Positions 8,777 to 16,987 of a stretch of DNA of 64,000 bases are shown piece after piece. The DNA is from Amycolatopsis sp. DSM 110486 (GTDB taxonomy: Bacteria > Actinomycetota > Actinomycetes > Mycobacteriales > Pseudonocardiaceae): positions 4,045,001-4,109,000 of the forward strand of contig NZ_CP080519.1 in NCBI RefSeq assembly GCF_019468465.1, given 5' to 3'. Numbering within the stretch: position 1 is the first letter of the stretch; each line of letters opens with the position of its first letter. The notes beneath the pieces were generated by a model, which was given only the letters and a program-made list of their open reading frames with translations, had not been told where the DNA came from and did not search any database. Both the position numbers and the translations under genes were made by a program.

Positions 8777-9712
8777 ATGAAAACCAAAGAATGGGCCACC
8801 GGCGTCGACGGACTCGATCACGCCCTTGCGCTCGAACTCGTGCAGGTCACCGAAGCCGCCGCGCTCGCGGCCGGCCGGTGGGTCGGGCACGGTGACGAGA
8901 TCAGCGGCAAGGCCGCCGCCGTCGAGGCGATGCACAACGTGATCGGGTCGGTGCCGATGCGTGGCGTCGTGGTGCTCGGCGAGGACGGGAAACGACTGAT
9001 CAAGGGCGAAGAGGTCGGCACCGGAGCCGGGCCGGCCTGCGACGTCGCGATCAACGCGGGTGACGGCGCGCTTTCCGTGGCCAGAGACGTGCCGAACGCG
9101 CTCGCGGCGGTCGCGGTGGCCGAGCGTGGTGCGCTTTTCGACCCGCCGCCGGATGTCGCCATGGAGAAGCTGGTCGTCGGGCCCGAGTGCGCCGGCGTCG
9201 TCGAGCTCGACCGCCCGGTGGCCGAGAACCTGCGAGCGGTCGCCTCGGCCAAGGGCGGCCGGGTTTCGGACGTCGTCGTCGCCGTGCTCAACCGGCCATG
9301 GCACCGGGAGCTCGTGCACGAAATCCGCGACGCGGGTGCGCGCGTGCACCTGATCGAGGGCGGCGAGATCGCGGGTGCGATCGCCGTGGCCCGTCCGGAG
9401 AGCCCGGTGGACGTCTTGCTGGGCACCGGGGGCGCGGCGGAGGGGGTCATGGCCGCGGCTGCCCTGTCCTGCCTCGGCGGGTCCGTGCAGGCGCGGTTGC
9501 GGTCGGACGACTCCGGCACCCGCCACGATGTTCTCCACACCGAGGACCTGGTCCGCGGCGAGCGCATTCTGTTCTGCGCCACCGGGGTGACCGGCAGCGA
9601 GGTGCTGCGCGGGGTGCAGCAGCACGCCGGCCGGACCACGACACAGTCCATTGTGCTGTGTTCGCAGCCGGAAACGGCGCGGATCGTCAAGACCCAACAC
9701 CGATCCGCATGA
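8777..9712 (+). CDS. GlpX-fold fructose-bisphosphatase paralog with degenerate active site
   Basis: A 311-residue protein collinear with class II fructose-1,6-bisphosphatases (VTEAAALAAGRW, MEKLVVGPE, LLGTGGAAEGV, FCATGVTGSE). Two metal/phosphate motifs found in GlpX are lost. GEGExDEAPM reads GEDGKRLIK, and DIAVDPxEGT reads DVAINAGDGAL. The Asp of the GHGDE segment and the late Glu in GGAAEGV remain. The intact paralog at 25760 keeps both lost motifs. Hydrolysis by the standard mechanism is therefore doubtful, and a regulatory, scaffold or altered-substrate role is possible. The stop overlaps the HAD gene start (ATGA), so the two are coupled. Confidence 0.85.
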   Translation: MKTKEWATGVDGLDHALALELVQVTEAAALAAGRWVGHGDEISGKAAAVEAMHNVIGSVPMRGVVVLGEDGKRLIKGEEVGTGAGPACDVAINAGDGALSVARDVPNALAAVAVAERGALFDPPPDVAMEKLVVGPECAGVVELDRPVAENLRAVASAKGGRVSDVVVAVLNRPWHRELVHEIRDAGARVHLIEGGEIAGAIAVARPESPVDVLLGTGGAAEGVMAAAALSCLGGSVQARLRSDDSGTRHDVLHTEDLVRGERILFCATGVTGSEVLRGVQQHAGRTTTQSIVLCSQPETARIVKTQHRSA

Positions 9713-10764
9713 CCGGGGACACCACGACGTCCGTCCGGGCCGAGCCCCTCATCACGCGCTACCGCGGACTGATCTGCGATCTCGACGGCGTGGTCTACCG
9801 CGGGGCGGACGCGGTCCCCCGTGCGGTGGAGACCTTGAACCGGGTGACGGCGGACGGTGTCCCGGTCGTGTTCGCGACCAACAACGCGTCGCGCCCTCCC
9901 GAAGACGTGGGCAACCACCTGCGCGGGCTGGGGATCGCACCGCGGCGCTGGTCGGTCGTCAACAGCTCGCAGGCGGCCGCGGCGTACCTGGCCGAGCGGC
10001 TGGTGCCGGGTGCGCTGGTGTGTGCGGTGGGCGGCCCGGGCGTCGCCCAGGCACTCACCGAAGCCGGCTTGACGCCGGTCCGCGTCGCGGATCTGAGCGG
10101 CAGGCCGGTCGAAGCCGTGGTTCAGGGGCTGGGATCCGACGTCACCTGGACCGAGCTCGCGGCGGTGGGCTACCTCGTCGGGGCCGGAGCCACCTGGGTG
10201 GCCACGAACGTCGACCTCACGCTGCCCACGCCGTACGGAGAAGCGCCCGGCAACGGCGCGCTGGTCGCCTTGGTGCAGACGGCGGTCGACGCGGCGCCCC
10301 ACGTCGTCGGCAAGCCGCAGGCCGCCCTGTTCGACCTGTCCCGCTCCCGGCTCGGGACCGATCGGCCGGACACCCTGGTGTGTGGGGACCGGCTGGAGAC
10401 CGACATCGAGGGCGCCAACTCGGCCGGCCTCGACTCGCTCTTCGTCCTGACCGGGGCGTCGCGGCTGCGGGACCTGGCCTTCGCCGAGCGAGCCGCGCGT
10501 CCGACGTATGTCGCCACCGATCTGAGCGGGCTGCTCGCGCCCGCACTGCGGTTGTCCGCCACTTCGCCCGAGCACCTCGTCGACCTCGGGCCGGACGCCG
10601 TCCCCCGAATGCCGTACGGCGGTGACGACGGCCAAGCGCTGCGGTCCGTCGTCATCACGGCGTGGGCCGCTCGCGACGCCGGTCGTGCGGTCTCCGACGA
10701 CGACGGCCGGTGGGACGAGATCGAACGACAGCTCGGACTCCGCCGGATGGATCAAGCCCGGTGA
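9709..10764 (+). CDS. HAD-IIA family sugar phosphatase
   Basis: A 351-residue NagD/phosphoglycolate-phosphatase-like HAD hydrolase. Motif I is LICDLDGVVYRG (nucleophile Asp), motif II is FATNNASRPPE, the motif III lysine is in GKPQ, and motif IV is VCGDRLETDIEGAN. The C2-type cap lies between motifs II and III. About 80 residues beyond motif IV form a tail longer than in typical members. It starts in the stop of the GlpX-like gene and is last in the fba operon. It may hydrolyse phosphoglycolate or another sugar phosphate generated by C1 metabolism; the substrate cannot be read from sequence. Confidence 0.88.
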   Translation: MTGDTTTSVRAEPLITRYRGLICDLDGVVYRGADAVPRAVETLNRVTADGVPVVFATNNASRPPEDVGNHLRGLGIAPRRWSVVNSSQAAAAYLAERLVPGALVCAVGGPGVAQALTEAGLTPVRVADLSGRPVEAVVQGLGSDVTWTELAAVGYLVGAGATWVATNVDLTLPTPYGEAPGNGALVALVQTAVDAAPHVVGKPQAALFDLSRSRLGTDRPDTLVCGDRLETDIEGANSAGLDSLFVLTGASRLRDLAFAERAARPTYVATDLSGLLAPALRLSATSPEHLVDLGPDAVPRMPYGGDDGQALRSVVITAWAARDAGRAVSDDDGRWDEIERQLGLRRMDQAR

Positions 10765-10786
10765 CCTGGTTGCTGTGAAAGCGTTC

Positions 10787-10826
10787 GTGAGGGGCCGCGC
10801 CGGTTCTCCCCGGCGCGGCCCCTCAC
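10787..10826. terminator. Bidirectional terminator between HAD and rpiB
   Basis: A perfect 17-bp stem (arms 10787-10803 and 10810-10826, GTGAGGGGCCGCGCCGG and its complement) closes a 6-base loop. It lies between two convergent genes. Confidence 0.9.
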
Positions 10827-10827
10827 G

Positions 10828-11298
10828 TCACTGTCCTGGCAGCGCGGGCGGTTCACCGGTGCGCTCGTAGTCGGCCAGCAAGTCGATCCGGCGCTGGTGG
10901 CGGCCGCCCTCGAACTCGGTGCCGAGGAACGCGTCCGCGATGCGCTCGGCCTCCTCGACGGTGTGCATCCGGGCGCCGATGCCGGCCAGCTGTGCGTTGT
11001 TGTGCCGCCGGGCCAGCTTCGCCGTGTCCTCGTTCCAGGTCAGCGCGGCGCGGGCGCCGGGCACCTTGTTCGCGGCGATCTGTTCCCCGTTTCCGGAACC
11101 GCCGATGACGAGACCGAGACTGCCTTCGTCGGCGACCACGCGCTGCGCCGCCTCGACGCAGAACGGTGGGTAGTCGTCATTCGCGTCATAGGTCGCGGGG
11201 CCGACGTCGATCACCTCGTGGCCGAGGTCGGTGAGCCTTTTGACGAAGTGGTTCTTGAGTTCGAGTCCGGCGTGATCGGAGCCAAGGTAGATTCGCAC
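10828..11298 (-). CDS. rpiB: Ribose-5-phosphate isomerase B
   Basis: A 156-residue RpiB that interconverts ribose 5-phosphate and ribulose 5-phosphate. The N-terminal YLGSDHAGLELK and the GGSGNGEQIAANKVPG motif are typical of actinobacterial RpiB, which uses Glu (in NGEQ) as general base rather than the Cys of the E. coli type. It faces the HAD gene across a shared terminator. It supplies ribulose 5-phosphate for hexulose-phosphate synthase, consistent with the RuMP genes around it. Confidence 0.95.
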   Translation of the reverse strand: MRIYLGSDHAGLELKNHFVKRLTDLGHEVIDVGPATYDANDDYPPFCVEAAQRVVADEGSLGLVIGGSGNGEQIAANKVPGARAALTWNEDTAKLARRHNNAQLAGIGARMHTVEEAERIADAFLGTEFEGGRHQRRIDLLADYERTGEPPALPGQ

Positions 11299-11691
11299 GT
11301 GAGCAGTCTAATTCCGGATTTGTGAATCGGTGCTTCGTTATTCGCTGGGACGGCATTGGGATCGTTGATGGGGACGATTGACGTCCGCGCCCGCTGACTC
11401 GTACTCTGGCGCTGGAGTATGTCCGAGAACGGGCTTCGACACAGCGGGGTCTGCCGGCGGGGCCAGGTGTTGCCCGCCGCCGCGGCACCGGTGTCGGTCC
11501 AGCTGCTCGCGACCACGTTCTCGCAGGTCGTAGGGGTGTTTGGTGGGACGGCCGGGCGTCGTGCCGCGTGCCGTCGGTGAGCGTGCCTCCTCCACTCGTC
11601 GGCCTCAGGGCGCCGTTCGACACCGGTTCCCGACCACTGGTTCAAGGTCGGTTGCGACACCTACGTTAAATCCAAGATGCTGTTTCATGAC
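11299..11691. other. Intergenic region between rpiB and pqqA
   Basis: No supported gene; the open frames here lack ribosome binding sites and family features. The region carries the divergent promoters of rpiB (minus) and pqqA (plus). Confidence 0.45.
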
Positions 11692-11727
11692 CGCGAAATT
11701 TCGCGACGTTGTTCGCGAAATTGCGCG
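11692..11727. promoter_or_regulatory. Candidate operator upstream of pqqA
   Basis: A 14-bp perfect palindrome CGCGAAATTTCGCG (11692-11705) is followed exactly 22 bp later by CGCGAAATTGCGCG (11714-11727). The 22-bp phasing, two helical turns, suggests a dimeric regulator. LytTR-domain regulators, two of which are encoded nearby, bind direct repeats with about this period. The 9-mer CCGCGAAAT at its left edge recurs on the minus strand at 17486-17494, upstream of the PQQ-associated gene. Function is inferred. Confidence 0.5.
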
Positions 11728-11788
11728 GATCACGGATGTCCGGTTTTGGCTCAGTCGCCGGGCGCAGCCAACAGCTGAGGAGGAAAAC

Positions 11789-11863
11789 ATGCAGTGGGAA
11801 ACTCCGGAGTACACGGTCGTCGAGGTGTGCGCTGAGGCCACCGGCTACTTTTACCGGGCCTGA
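11789..11863 (+). CDS. pqqA: PqqA, precursor peptide of pyrroloquinoline quinone
   Basis: A 24-residue peptide with the essential Glu16 and Tyr20 of PqqA (EATGY, spacing E-x3-Y), which PqqE links and from which PQQ is built. The start has a strong GAGGAGG site (11777-11783) five bases before the ATG. The N-terminal recognition part includes W3, T5 and P6, shared with the divergent copy at 499. It is monocistronic, followed by a terminator, and lies about 8 kb downstream of pqqE instead of before pqqB. Separate transcription would allow the peptide to be made in excess of the enzymes. Confidence 0.93.
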   Translation: MQWETPEYTVVEVCAEATGYFYRA

Positions 11864-11950
11864 CAGCCGGGCTCCACGGCCCGTGTCGCTTGATTTCTCG
11901 TAGCCGCGGCAGAGGGCTGAAATCCGCGGCCAGGCTACCTCTGTGTTGAC

Positions 11951-11993
11951 GCAAGGCCCCGGAGCGAGTGAATCCATCGCGCCGGGGCCTTGC
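11951..11993 (+). terminator. Terminator downstream of pqqA
   Basis: Perfect 12-bp arms GCAAGGCCCCGG (11951-11962) and CCGGGGCCTTGC (11982-11993) with a 19-base loop. It lies about 90 bases after the pqqA stop, in the gap before the exporter gene. Confidence 0.82.
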
Positions 11994-12092
11994 GGCACCC
12001 GCGGAAAGTAGCAAAACCCCCTGTCGAGAACAGGCTGATATTCACAGTCTCCCTCCCCGGTGAACCCTGGTTGATCTGTTGAGGTGGTTCAG

Positions 12093-12647
12093 GTGTCTCT
12101 TGAATTTCTTCCGCTGATAGCGCTTGCCTTCGGGCTCAGTCTCGACAATTTCCGCTCGTCGATCGCTATCGGAACCATTCCTTTCGGTTGGCGTCGCGCC
12201 GTGCAGGTCGCCGTCGTCTTCGGAGTGTGGGATGCCGTGAGTCCGCTGCTGGGCGGGTTGATCGGGCACTTCCTGGGTGACTTCCTCGGAGACTGGGCGG
12301 ACTACGTCGGGGCGGCCGCGCTCGGGTTGTACGGCATCTACTTCATCGTCGGAGCGATCCGGAACCCGGAGCCGGCGGAGGAAGACCTGGACCACCCGTG
12401 GGTGACGCTCTTCGGCATGCCGCTTTCGCTGAGCATCGACAATTTCGTCGCGGGCGCCGGTCTGGGGATCGCCGGGTTCTCCCTCATCGTCCCCATGGTG
12501 GCCTTCGGTGTCATGACGATGATCATGTCGTTCGTCGGGCTCTTCGTCGGGAAGATGGCGGCCAAGGTCATCCGCGTTCGTGCCGACTTGCTCTGCGGCA
12601 TCTCGCTGCTCGGCGCGGCGATCCTGCTGCCGCTGGTCTTCGACTGA
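12093..12647 (+). CDS. MntP-like manganese efflux membrane protein
   Basis: A 184-residue polytopic membrane protein made of two similar halves. Each carries a conserved acidic membrane motif ([14 protein letters not shown] near residue 17 and [16 protein letters not shown] near residue 110), as in MntP manganese exporters. About six hydrophobic segments are visible. GTG 12093 is preferred over GTG 12084 because GAGGTGG precedes it at proper distance. It lies 25 bases upstream of katG, so the pair probably forms an oxidative-stress/metal-homeostasis unit. Transport of another divalent ion or a trivalent metal cannot be excluded. Confidence 0.8.
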   Translation: MSLEFLPLIALAFGLSLDNFRSSIAIGTIPFGWRRAVQVAVVFGVWDAVSPLLGGLIGHFLGDFLGDWADYVGAAALGLYGIYFIVGAIRNPEPAEEDLDHPWVTLFGMPLSLSIDNFVAGAGLGIAGFSLIVPMVAFGVMTMIMSFVGLFVGKMAAKVIRVRADLLCGISLLGAAILLPLVFD

Positions 12648-12672
12648 TCGACGCGGCCGGGGGAGGACAGCC

Positions 12673-14910
12673 ATGCCGGAGAATCCCGATACCCACGTCT
12701 ACCGCACTTACGACCGGGTCCTGGAAGAGTCGCGGCCGGCTCGGCGGCGCAACCACCCCACGGCGAGCGGCAACCCCAACGACTGGTGGCCGCACCGCAT
12801 CGACTTGAGGACCTTGCACCGCAACCAACCCGCCGACAGCCCGCTGGACCCGGATTTCGACTACGCCGAGCAGTTCGCGACGGTGGACCTCGACGAGCTG
12901 GCGCGTGACGTCGACGAGGTGCTGACAACCTCGCAGGACTGGTGGCCCGCCGACTTCGGGCATTACGGCCCGCTCGTGCTGCGCATGGCCTGGCACGCCG
13001 CGGGTACCTATCGCGTCAGCGACGGCCGAGGCGGTGCGAGCGCCGGGATGCAACGCTTCGCCCCCTTGAACAGCTGGCCCGACAACCGAAACCTGGACAA
13101 GGCGCGCCGGTTGTTGTGGCCGGTGAAGAAGAAATACGGGCGCGGGATCTCCTGGGCGGACCTGATGGTCTTCGCCGGCAACCGGGCACTGGAGTCGATG
13201 GGCTTCAAGACCTTCGGCTTCGGCGGCGGCCGGGCCGAGGTGTGGGAGCCCGACGAGACGTACTGGGGGCCGGAACGCAAGTGGTTGGCGGACGACCGGC
13301 ACAGCGGCCGCCGTGACCTCGACGAGCCGCTGGCGGCCAGCGACATGGGCCTGATCTACGTCGACCCGCAGGGCCCCGCCACCAACCCCGACCCGGTACT
13401 CGCGGCCCGCGACATCCGGCAGACGTTCCGGCGGATGGGCCTGAACGACGAGGAGACGGTCGCGCTGATCGCCGGCGGCCACAGCTTCGGAAAGACCCAC
13501 GGGCTGCTGGACCCGGCCGTGCACCTCGGCCCCGACCCCGAAGCCGCGCCGCTCACCGCGCAAGGCCTGGGCTGGGCGAACGAACACGGCACCGGCAAGG
13601 GCCCCGACACCACGAGCAGCGGGCTGGAGGGGATGTGGACGCGCACGCCTGTCACGTGGGACCACACCTTCTTCGAGACGCTGTTCGAGTACAAGTGGGA
13701 CGTCGAGCTCAGCCCGGCCGGGCTGTGGCAATGGATCCCGGCCGACGGCCAGGGTGAGGGCACCGTGCCGGACCCGTACGACCCGGACGAGAAGCACCAC
13801 CCGGTCATGCTCACCACGGACCTGTCCCTGCAGGAGGACTCGGCCTACGAGCGGATCTCCCGGCGTTTCCTGGAGCACCCGGACGAGTTCGAGGACGCGT
13901 TCGCGCGGGCCTGGTTCAAGCTGACGCACGTCGACATGGGCCCGATCCAGCGTTATCTCGGGTCGCTCGTCCCGGCCGAACGGCTGATCTGGCAGGACCC
14001 GGTGCCGGAGTCCGACCACGCGCTCGTGGACGCCTATGGCGTCGCCGCCCTCAAGCGCGAGCTTCTCGAATCGGGCCTGACGGTCGCGCAGCTCGTCTCG
14101 ACGGCGTGGGCCTCGGCGTCGACTTACCGCGACAGCGACAAGCGAGGTGGCGCGAACGGGGCGCGGCTGCGGCTCGAGCCGCAGTGCGGCTGGGCGGTCA
14201 ACGAGCCCGAGCAGCTGGATGTCGTCCTGCCCGTGCTGGAGGCGATCCGGGAGCGGTTCAACGCCTCGCAGCCGTCGGGCACACGGATCTCGATGGCCGA
14301 CTTGATCGTGCTCGGCGGGTGTGCCGCGGTGGAACACGCCGCCGCGGCCGGCGGCCACGTCGTCGACGTCCCGTTCCGCCCCGGGCGCACCGACGCGACG
14401 CAGGACTGGACCGACGTCGAGTGGTTCGATGCGTTGCGGCCCCTTGCCGACGGCTTCCGGAACTACCTCGGCGACGGCTTCTGGATGTCGCCGGAGCACT
14501 TGCTGGTGGACCGGGCGAACCTGCTGACCTTGACCGCGCCCGAGCTGACCGTGCTGGTCGGCGGGTTGCGCGTGCTCGGAGCCAACCACCGGCGGTCCCC
14601 GCTGGGTGCGTTGACCTCGGCGCCCGGGACGTTGACCAACGACTTCTTCGTCAACCTGCTGGACCTGGGGACGGAGTGGGCGCCGAGGCGGAACGCGGAC
14701 GTCTGGACGGTGGTCTACGAAGGCCGAGACCGCGGCACCGGTGAGGTGAAGTGGATCGCGAGCCGGGTCGACCTCATCTTCGGATCGAACTCCGAGCTGC
14801 GGGCGCTCTCGGAGGTCTACGCGAGCGAGGACGCCGGCGCGAAGTTCGTGCGGGACTTCGTGTCCGCCTGGGTCAAGGTCATGGAGCTCGACCGGTTCGA
14901 CCTGCGCTGA
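12673..14910 (+). CDS. katG: Bifunctional catalase-peroxidase KatG
   Basis: A 745-residue class I heme peroxidase removing hydrogen peroxide. The distal site [11 protein letters not shown] carries the Arg-Trp-His set, and the proximal heme ligand is in [10 protein letters not shown]. The Tyr ([10 protein letters not shown]) and Met ([10 protein letters not shown]) of the Met-Tyr-Trp adduct needed for catalase activity are present. The second, non-catalytic peroxidase-like domain follows at full length. Start at ATG 12673 with a GGGGGAGGA site. Catalase-peroxidase of Amycolatopsis methanolica is known to be made during growth on methanol, which fits this location. Confidence 0.97.
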   Translation: MPENPDTHVYRTYDRVLEESRPARRRNHPTASGNPNDWWPHRIDLRTLHRNQPADSPLDPDFDYAEQFATVDLDELARDVDEVLTTSQDWWPADFGHYGPLVLRMAWHAAGTYRVSDGRGGASAGMQRFAPLNSWPDNRNLDKARRLLWPVKKKYGRGISWADLMVFAGNRALESMGFKTFGFGGGRAEVWEPDETYWGPERKWLADDRHSGRRDLDEPLAASDMGLIYVDPQGPATNPDPVLAARDIRQTFRRMGLNDEETVALIAGGHSFGKTHGLLDPAVHLGPDPEAAPLTAQGLGWANEHGTGKGPDTTSSGLEGMWTRTPVTWDHTFFETLFEYKWDVELSPAGLWQWIPADGQGEGTVPDPYDPDEKHHPVMLTTDLSLQEDSAYERISRRFLEHPDEFEDAFARAWFKLTHVDMGPIQRYLGSLVPAERLIWQDPVPESDHALVDAYGVAALKRELLESGLTVAQLVSTAWASASTYRDSDKRGGANGARLRLEPQCGWAVNEPEQLDVVLPVLEAIRERFNASQPSGTRISMADLIVLGGCAAVEHAAAAGGHVVDVPFRPGRTDATQDWTDVEWFDALRPLADGFRNYLGDGFWMSPEHLLVDRANLLTLTAPELTVLVGGLRVLGANHRRSPLGALTSAPGTLTNDFFVNLLDLGTEWAPRRNADVWTVVYEGRDRGTGEVKWIASRVDLIFGSNSELRALSEVYASEDAGAKFVRDFVSAWVKVMELDRFDLR

Positions 14911-14915
14911 CCCCG

Positions 14916-14937
14916 ACCGGGGCTCCTCAGCCCCGGT
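14916..14937. terminator. Bidirectional terminator after katG
   Basis: Nine-base perfect arms ACCGGGGCT (14916-14924) and AGCCCCGGT (14929-14937) around a 4-base loop. It lies between the convergent katG and Cys-rich genes and overlaps the stop of the latter. Confidence 0.85.
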
Positions 14938-15133
14938 ACTTGTGCACCTCGCACACGCAGTACATGAGCCGGCAGGTGAAGCACGCGGGCCGGTCGACGC
15001 ACGAGATGCAGGGCCCGCAGTGCACCGGCTCGGTGTGCCGTGCGAGATCGCCGGACTCGTAGGAATCCCCGCAGTTGAAGCACGGCAGGCGCTCGATTTC
15101 GTTGTCCTGCTGGGGGATCGACGACTGGTTCAT
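14927..15133 (-). CDS. Small 9-cysteine protein next to the PQQ dehydrogenase
   Basis: A 68-residue protein with nine cysteines, mostly in CxxC pairs (CFNC, CGPC, CISC, CFTC, then CVC), plus several His. No CxxCH heme motif, signal peptide or membrane segment is seen, so a cytosolic zinc/iron or redox protein is likely. It starts at ATG 15133, about 160 bases downstream of the PQQ dehydrogenase on the same strand, with a strong stem-loop between them. I do not recognise a family. Possible roles include electron transfer from, metal delivery to, or regulation of the dehydrogenase; all are inference from context and cysteine content. Confidence 0.75.
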   Translation of the reverse strand: MNQSSIPQQDNEIERLPCFNCGDSYESGDLARHTEPVHCGPCISCVDRPACFTCRLMYCVCEVHKYRG

Positions 15134-15194
15134 CACGTCACCTTTCGCTGTTTGCCCTTGACCGGGGTGCGCGGCTTTCCTGCGCGCGCGAAGG

Positions 15195-15236
15195 CGCCCG
15201 CCCGGTGATCGAGAGGCCTCGATCACCGGACGGGCG
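15195..15236 (-). terminator. Terminator or attenuator after the PQQ dehydrogenase
   Basis: Nineteen-base arms with one mismatch (15195-15213 and 15218-15236) and a 4-base loop. It lies between the dehydrogenase stop and the Cys-rich gene on the minus strand. Incomplete termination would let the small gene be expressed at a lower level. Confidence 0.8.
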
Positions 15237-15291
15237 GAAGGGGGACTGTCGGGAAGTCACCCCGGGTCTCGCATCAGTGGTGCACTCGTTG

Positions 15292-16971
15292 TCACAGGGA
15301 GAACGTGATCAGCGCGGCACCGTGACCCTGGCCGGACATGCCGGGGACGATGCCTTCGAGCCAGCCACCCCAGCCGACCGGCACCGAGATGTACTGCTTG
15401 CCGTCAAGGGACCAGGTCGACGGGCTGCTGTGGTGACCGCTACCGCACTGGAAACTCCAGAGCTTCTCACCGGTCTCGGCGTGCAGCGCCATGAACTCGC
15501 CCGCCGGCGTGCCGGCGAACACCAGGTTGCCCGCGGTGCTCAGGGTCGAAGCGGCCATCGGGAATGGGAGCCGGTAGCGCCACTTCTCTTCACCGTGGGA
15601 GTCGAACGCGCTGACCGACCCGGCCATGTTGTCGACGTCGACCTCGACGGCGGCACCCCAGTAGGGCATGCCTTCCTTGAACTCGCGACGACGGCGGGTG
15701 GCCGTGGCGCCCACGTCGGCGACCGGAACGTAGAACAGGTCGTGCTCCGGGTTGTACGAGGCGTGCGTCCACTCCTTCGCACCGGCGGGGCCGGGGTAGA
15801 AGTGGCAGGGCTCGCCTTCCTTGTCCGGGTACTTGCGCGGGGTCACCTTGCCGTCGCGGGTGATGACGCCCCAGTCGATCCGGTCGACGAACGGCGTGAC
15901 GTGCTGCAGCTCGCCGTTGGTGCGGTCGAGGACGAACATGTACCCGTTCTTGTCGAAGTGGGCCAGCAGCTTCTTGCCGTCCCGCTCGAACAGGGTCATC
16001 TCCATTGTGGAGTCGTAGTCCCACAGGTCGTGCGGCGTGAACTGGTAGTGCCACTTGATCTCGCCCGTGTCGACGTCCAGCGCGACCACGCTGTCGGTGT
16101 AGAGGTTGTCCCCTTCACGGACCTCGCCGTCGAAGTCGGGAGCCGGGTTACCGGTGCCCGCGTAGTACAGGTTCAGGTCGGGGTCGAACGTTCCGGTGAC
16201 CCAGTGGTTCGCACCGCCGCGCTGCCAGGCCTCGCCGTCGGCTGGCCAGGTCTCCGAGCCGGGCTCACCCGGCTTCGGCACGGTGTAGGTGCGCCAGCGC
16301 CGCTCGCCGGTCTCCAGGTCCCAGCAGTCGATGTGACCGCGGACGCCGTACTCGCCACCGGCGGAACCCGTGATGAGCGTGTCCTTGATGACCAGCGGAG
16401 CGATGGAAGCGCTCTCTCCCGCGCGCACGTCGCCGATGGTCTTCTGCCAGACCTTCTGGCCGGTGGTGGCGTCGAGCGCCACCAGCTGGGCGTTCTGGGT
16501 CACCATGTAGACCTTGCCGTTGGCCACCGCGCAGCCGCGGTTGACGTTGGCACAGCACAGGGTCACGTCGATCGGGATCGCGTGCTTGTAGCGCCACAGC
16601 TGCTCGCCGGTCCTGGCGTCGAGCGCCCAGAGCCAGCCGTCCCAGCCAGTGACGAACATGACGCCGTCGATCATCAGCGGGCTGGCCTCGAAGGCGTAGG
16701 TCGACGTCGAGGCGATCATCCCCGTCGCGCTCGCCTGGTGGATCCAGGCGACCTTCAGGTTCTTGACGGTGTCGACGTTGATCTGGTCGAGCAGGCTGTG
16801 CCGCTTGCCGTCGTAGTCGCCGTAGTAGGTGAGCCAGTTCTGGGCTTCGTTGCGCGCGTCGAGGATGCGCTCGTAGTTGACGCCGCGCGTCACGTCCGGC
16901 GCGCTGTGCGGCAGGTTCGAGAGCTTGTTGTGGTTGAACGCCTTACCGGCGTCGATGTATTCGAGGGTCAT
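15292..16971 (-). CDS. PQQ-dependent alcohol dehydrogenase, lanthanide-type, no signal peptide
   Basis: A 559-residue eight-bladed propeller quinoprotein of the methanol/ethanol dehydrogenase family. Recognisable are the vicinal disulfide TLCCANVNRG, the metal Glu in GGEYGVRG, the metal Asn in GTGNPAP, and the catalytic region PHDLWDYDSTME. The Asp two residues after the catalytic Asp (WDYD) is the mark of lanthanide-dependent XoxF-like enzymes; calcium-type MxaF has Ala there. No Sec or Tat signal is found at the start (ATG 16971 after AGGCAGGA), unlike known periplasmic or secreted members. It forms an operon with the PQQ-associated protein 16 bases upstream. Substrate could be methanol or another alcohol. 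Confidence 0.93.
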   Translation of the reverse strand: MTLEYIDAGKAFNHNKLSNLPHSAPDVTRGVNYERILDARNEAQNWLTYYGDYDGKRHSLLDQINVDTVKNLKVAWIHQASATGMIASTSTYAFEASPLMIDGVMFVTGWDGWLWALDARTGEQLWRYKHAIPIDVTLCCANVNRGCAVANGKVYMVTQNAQLVALDATTGQKVWQKTIGDVRAGESASIAPLVIKDTLITGSAGGEYGVRGHIDCWDLETGERRWRTYTVPKPGEPGSETWPADGEAWQRGGANHWVTGTFDPDLNLYYAGTGNPAPDFDGEVREGDNLYTDSVVALDVDTGEIKWHYQFTPHDLWDYDSTMEMTLFERDGKKLLAHFDKNGYMFVLDRTNGELQHVTPFVDRIDWGVITRDGKVTPRKYPDKEGEPCHFYPGPAGAKEWTHASYNPEHDLFYVPVADVGATATRRRREFKEGMPYWGAAVEVDVDNMAGSVSAFDSHGEEKWRYRLPFPMAASTLSTAGNLVFAGTPAGEFMALHAETGEKLWSFQCGSGHHSSPSTWSLDGKQYISVPVGWGGWLEGIVPGMSGQGHGAALITFSL

Positions 16972-16987
16972 GGCGAGTCCTGCCTTT

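Noticed and set aside
11186..11660. Overlapping open frames between rpiB and pqqA
   Set aside because: No ribosome binding sites, low complexity, and mutually overlapping on both strands; treated as intergenic.
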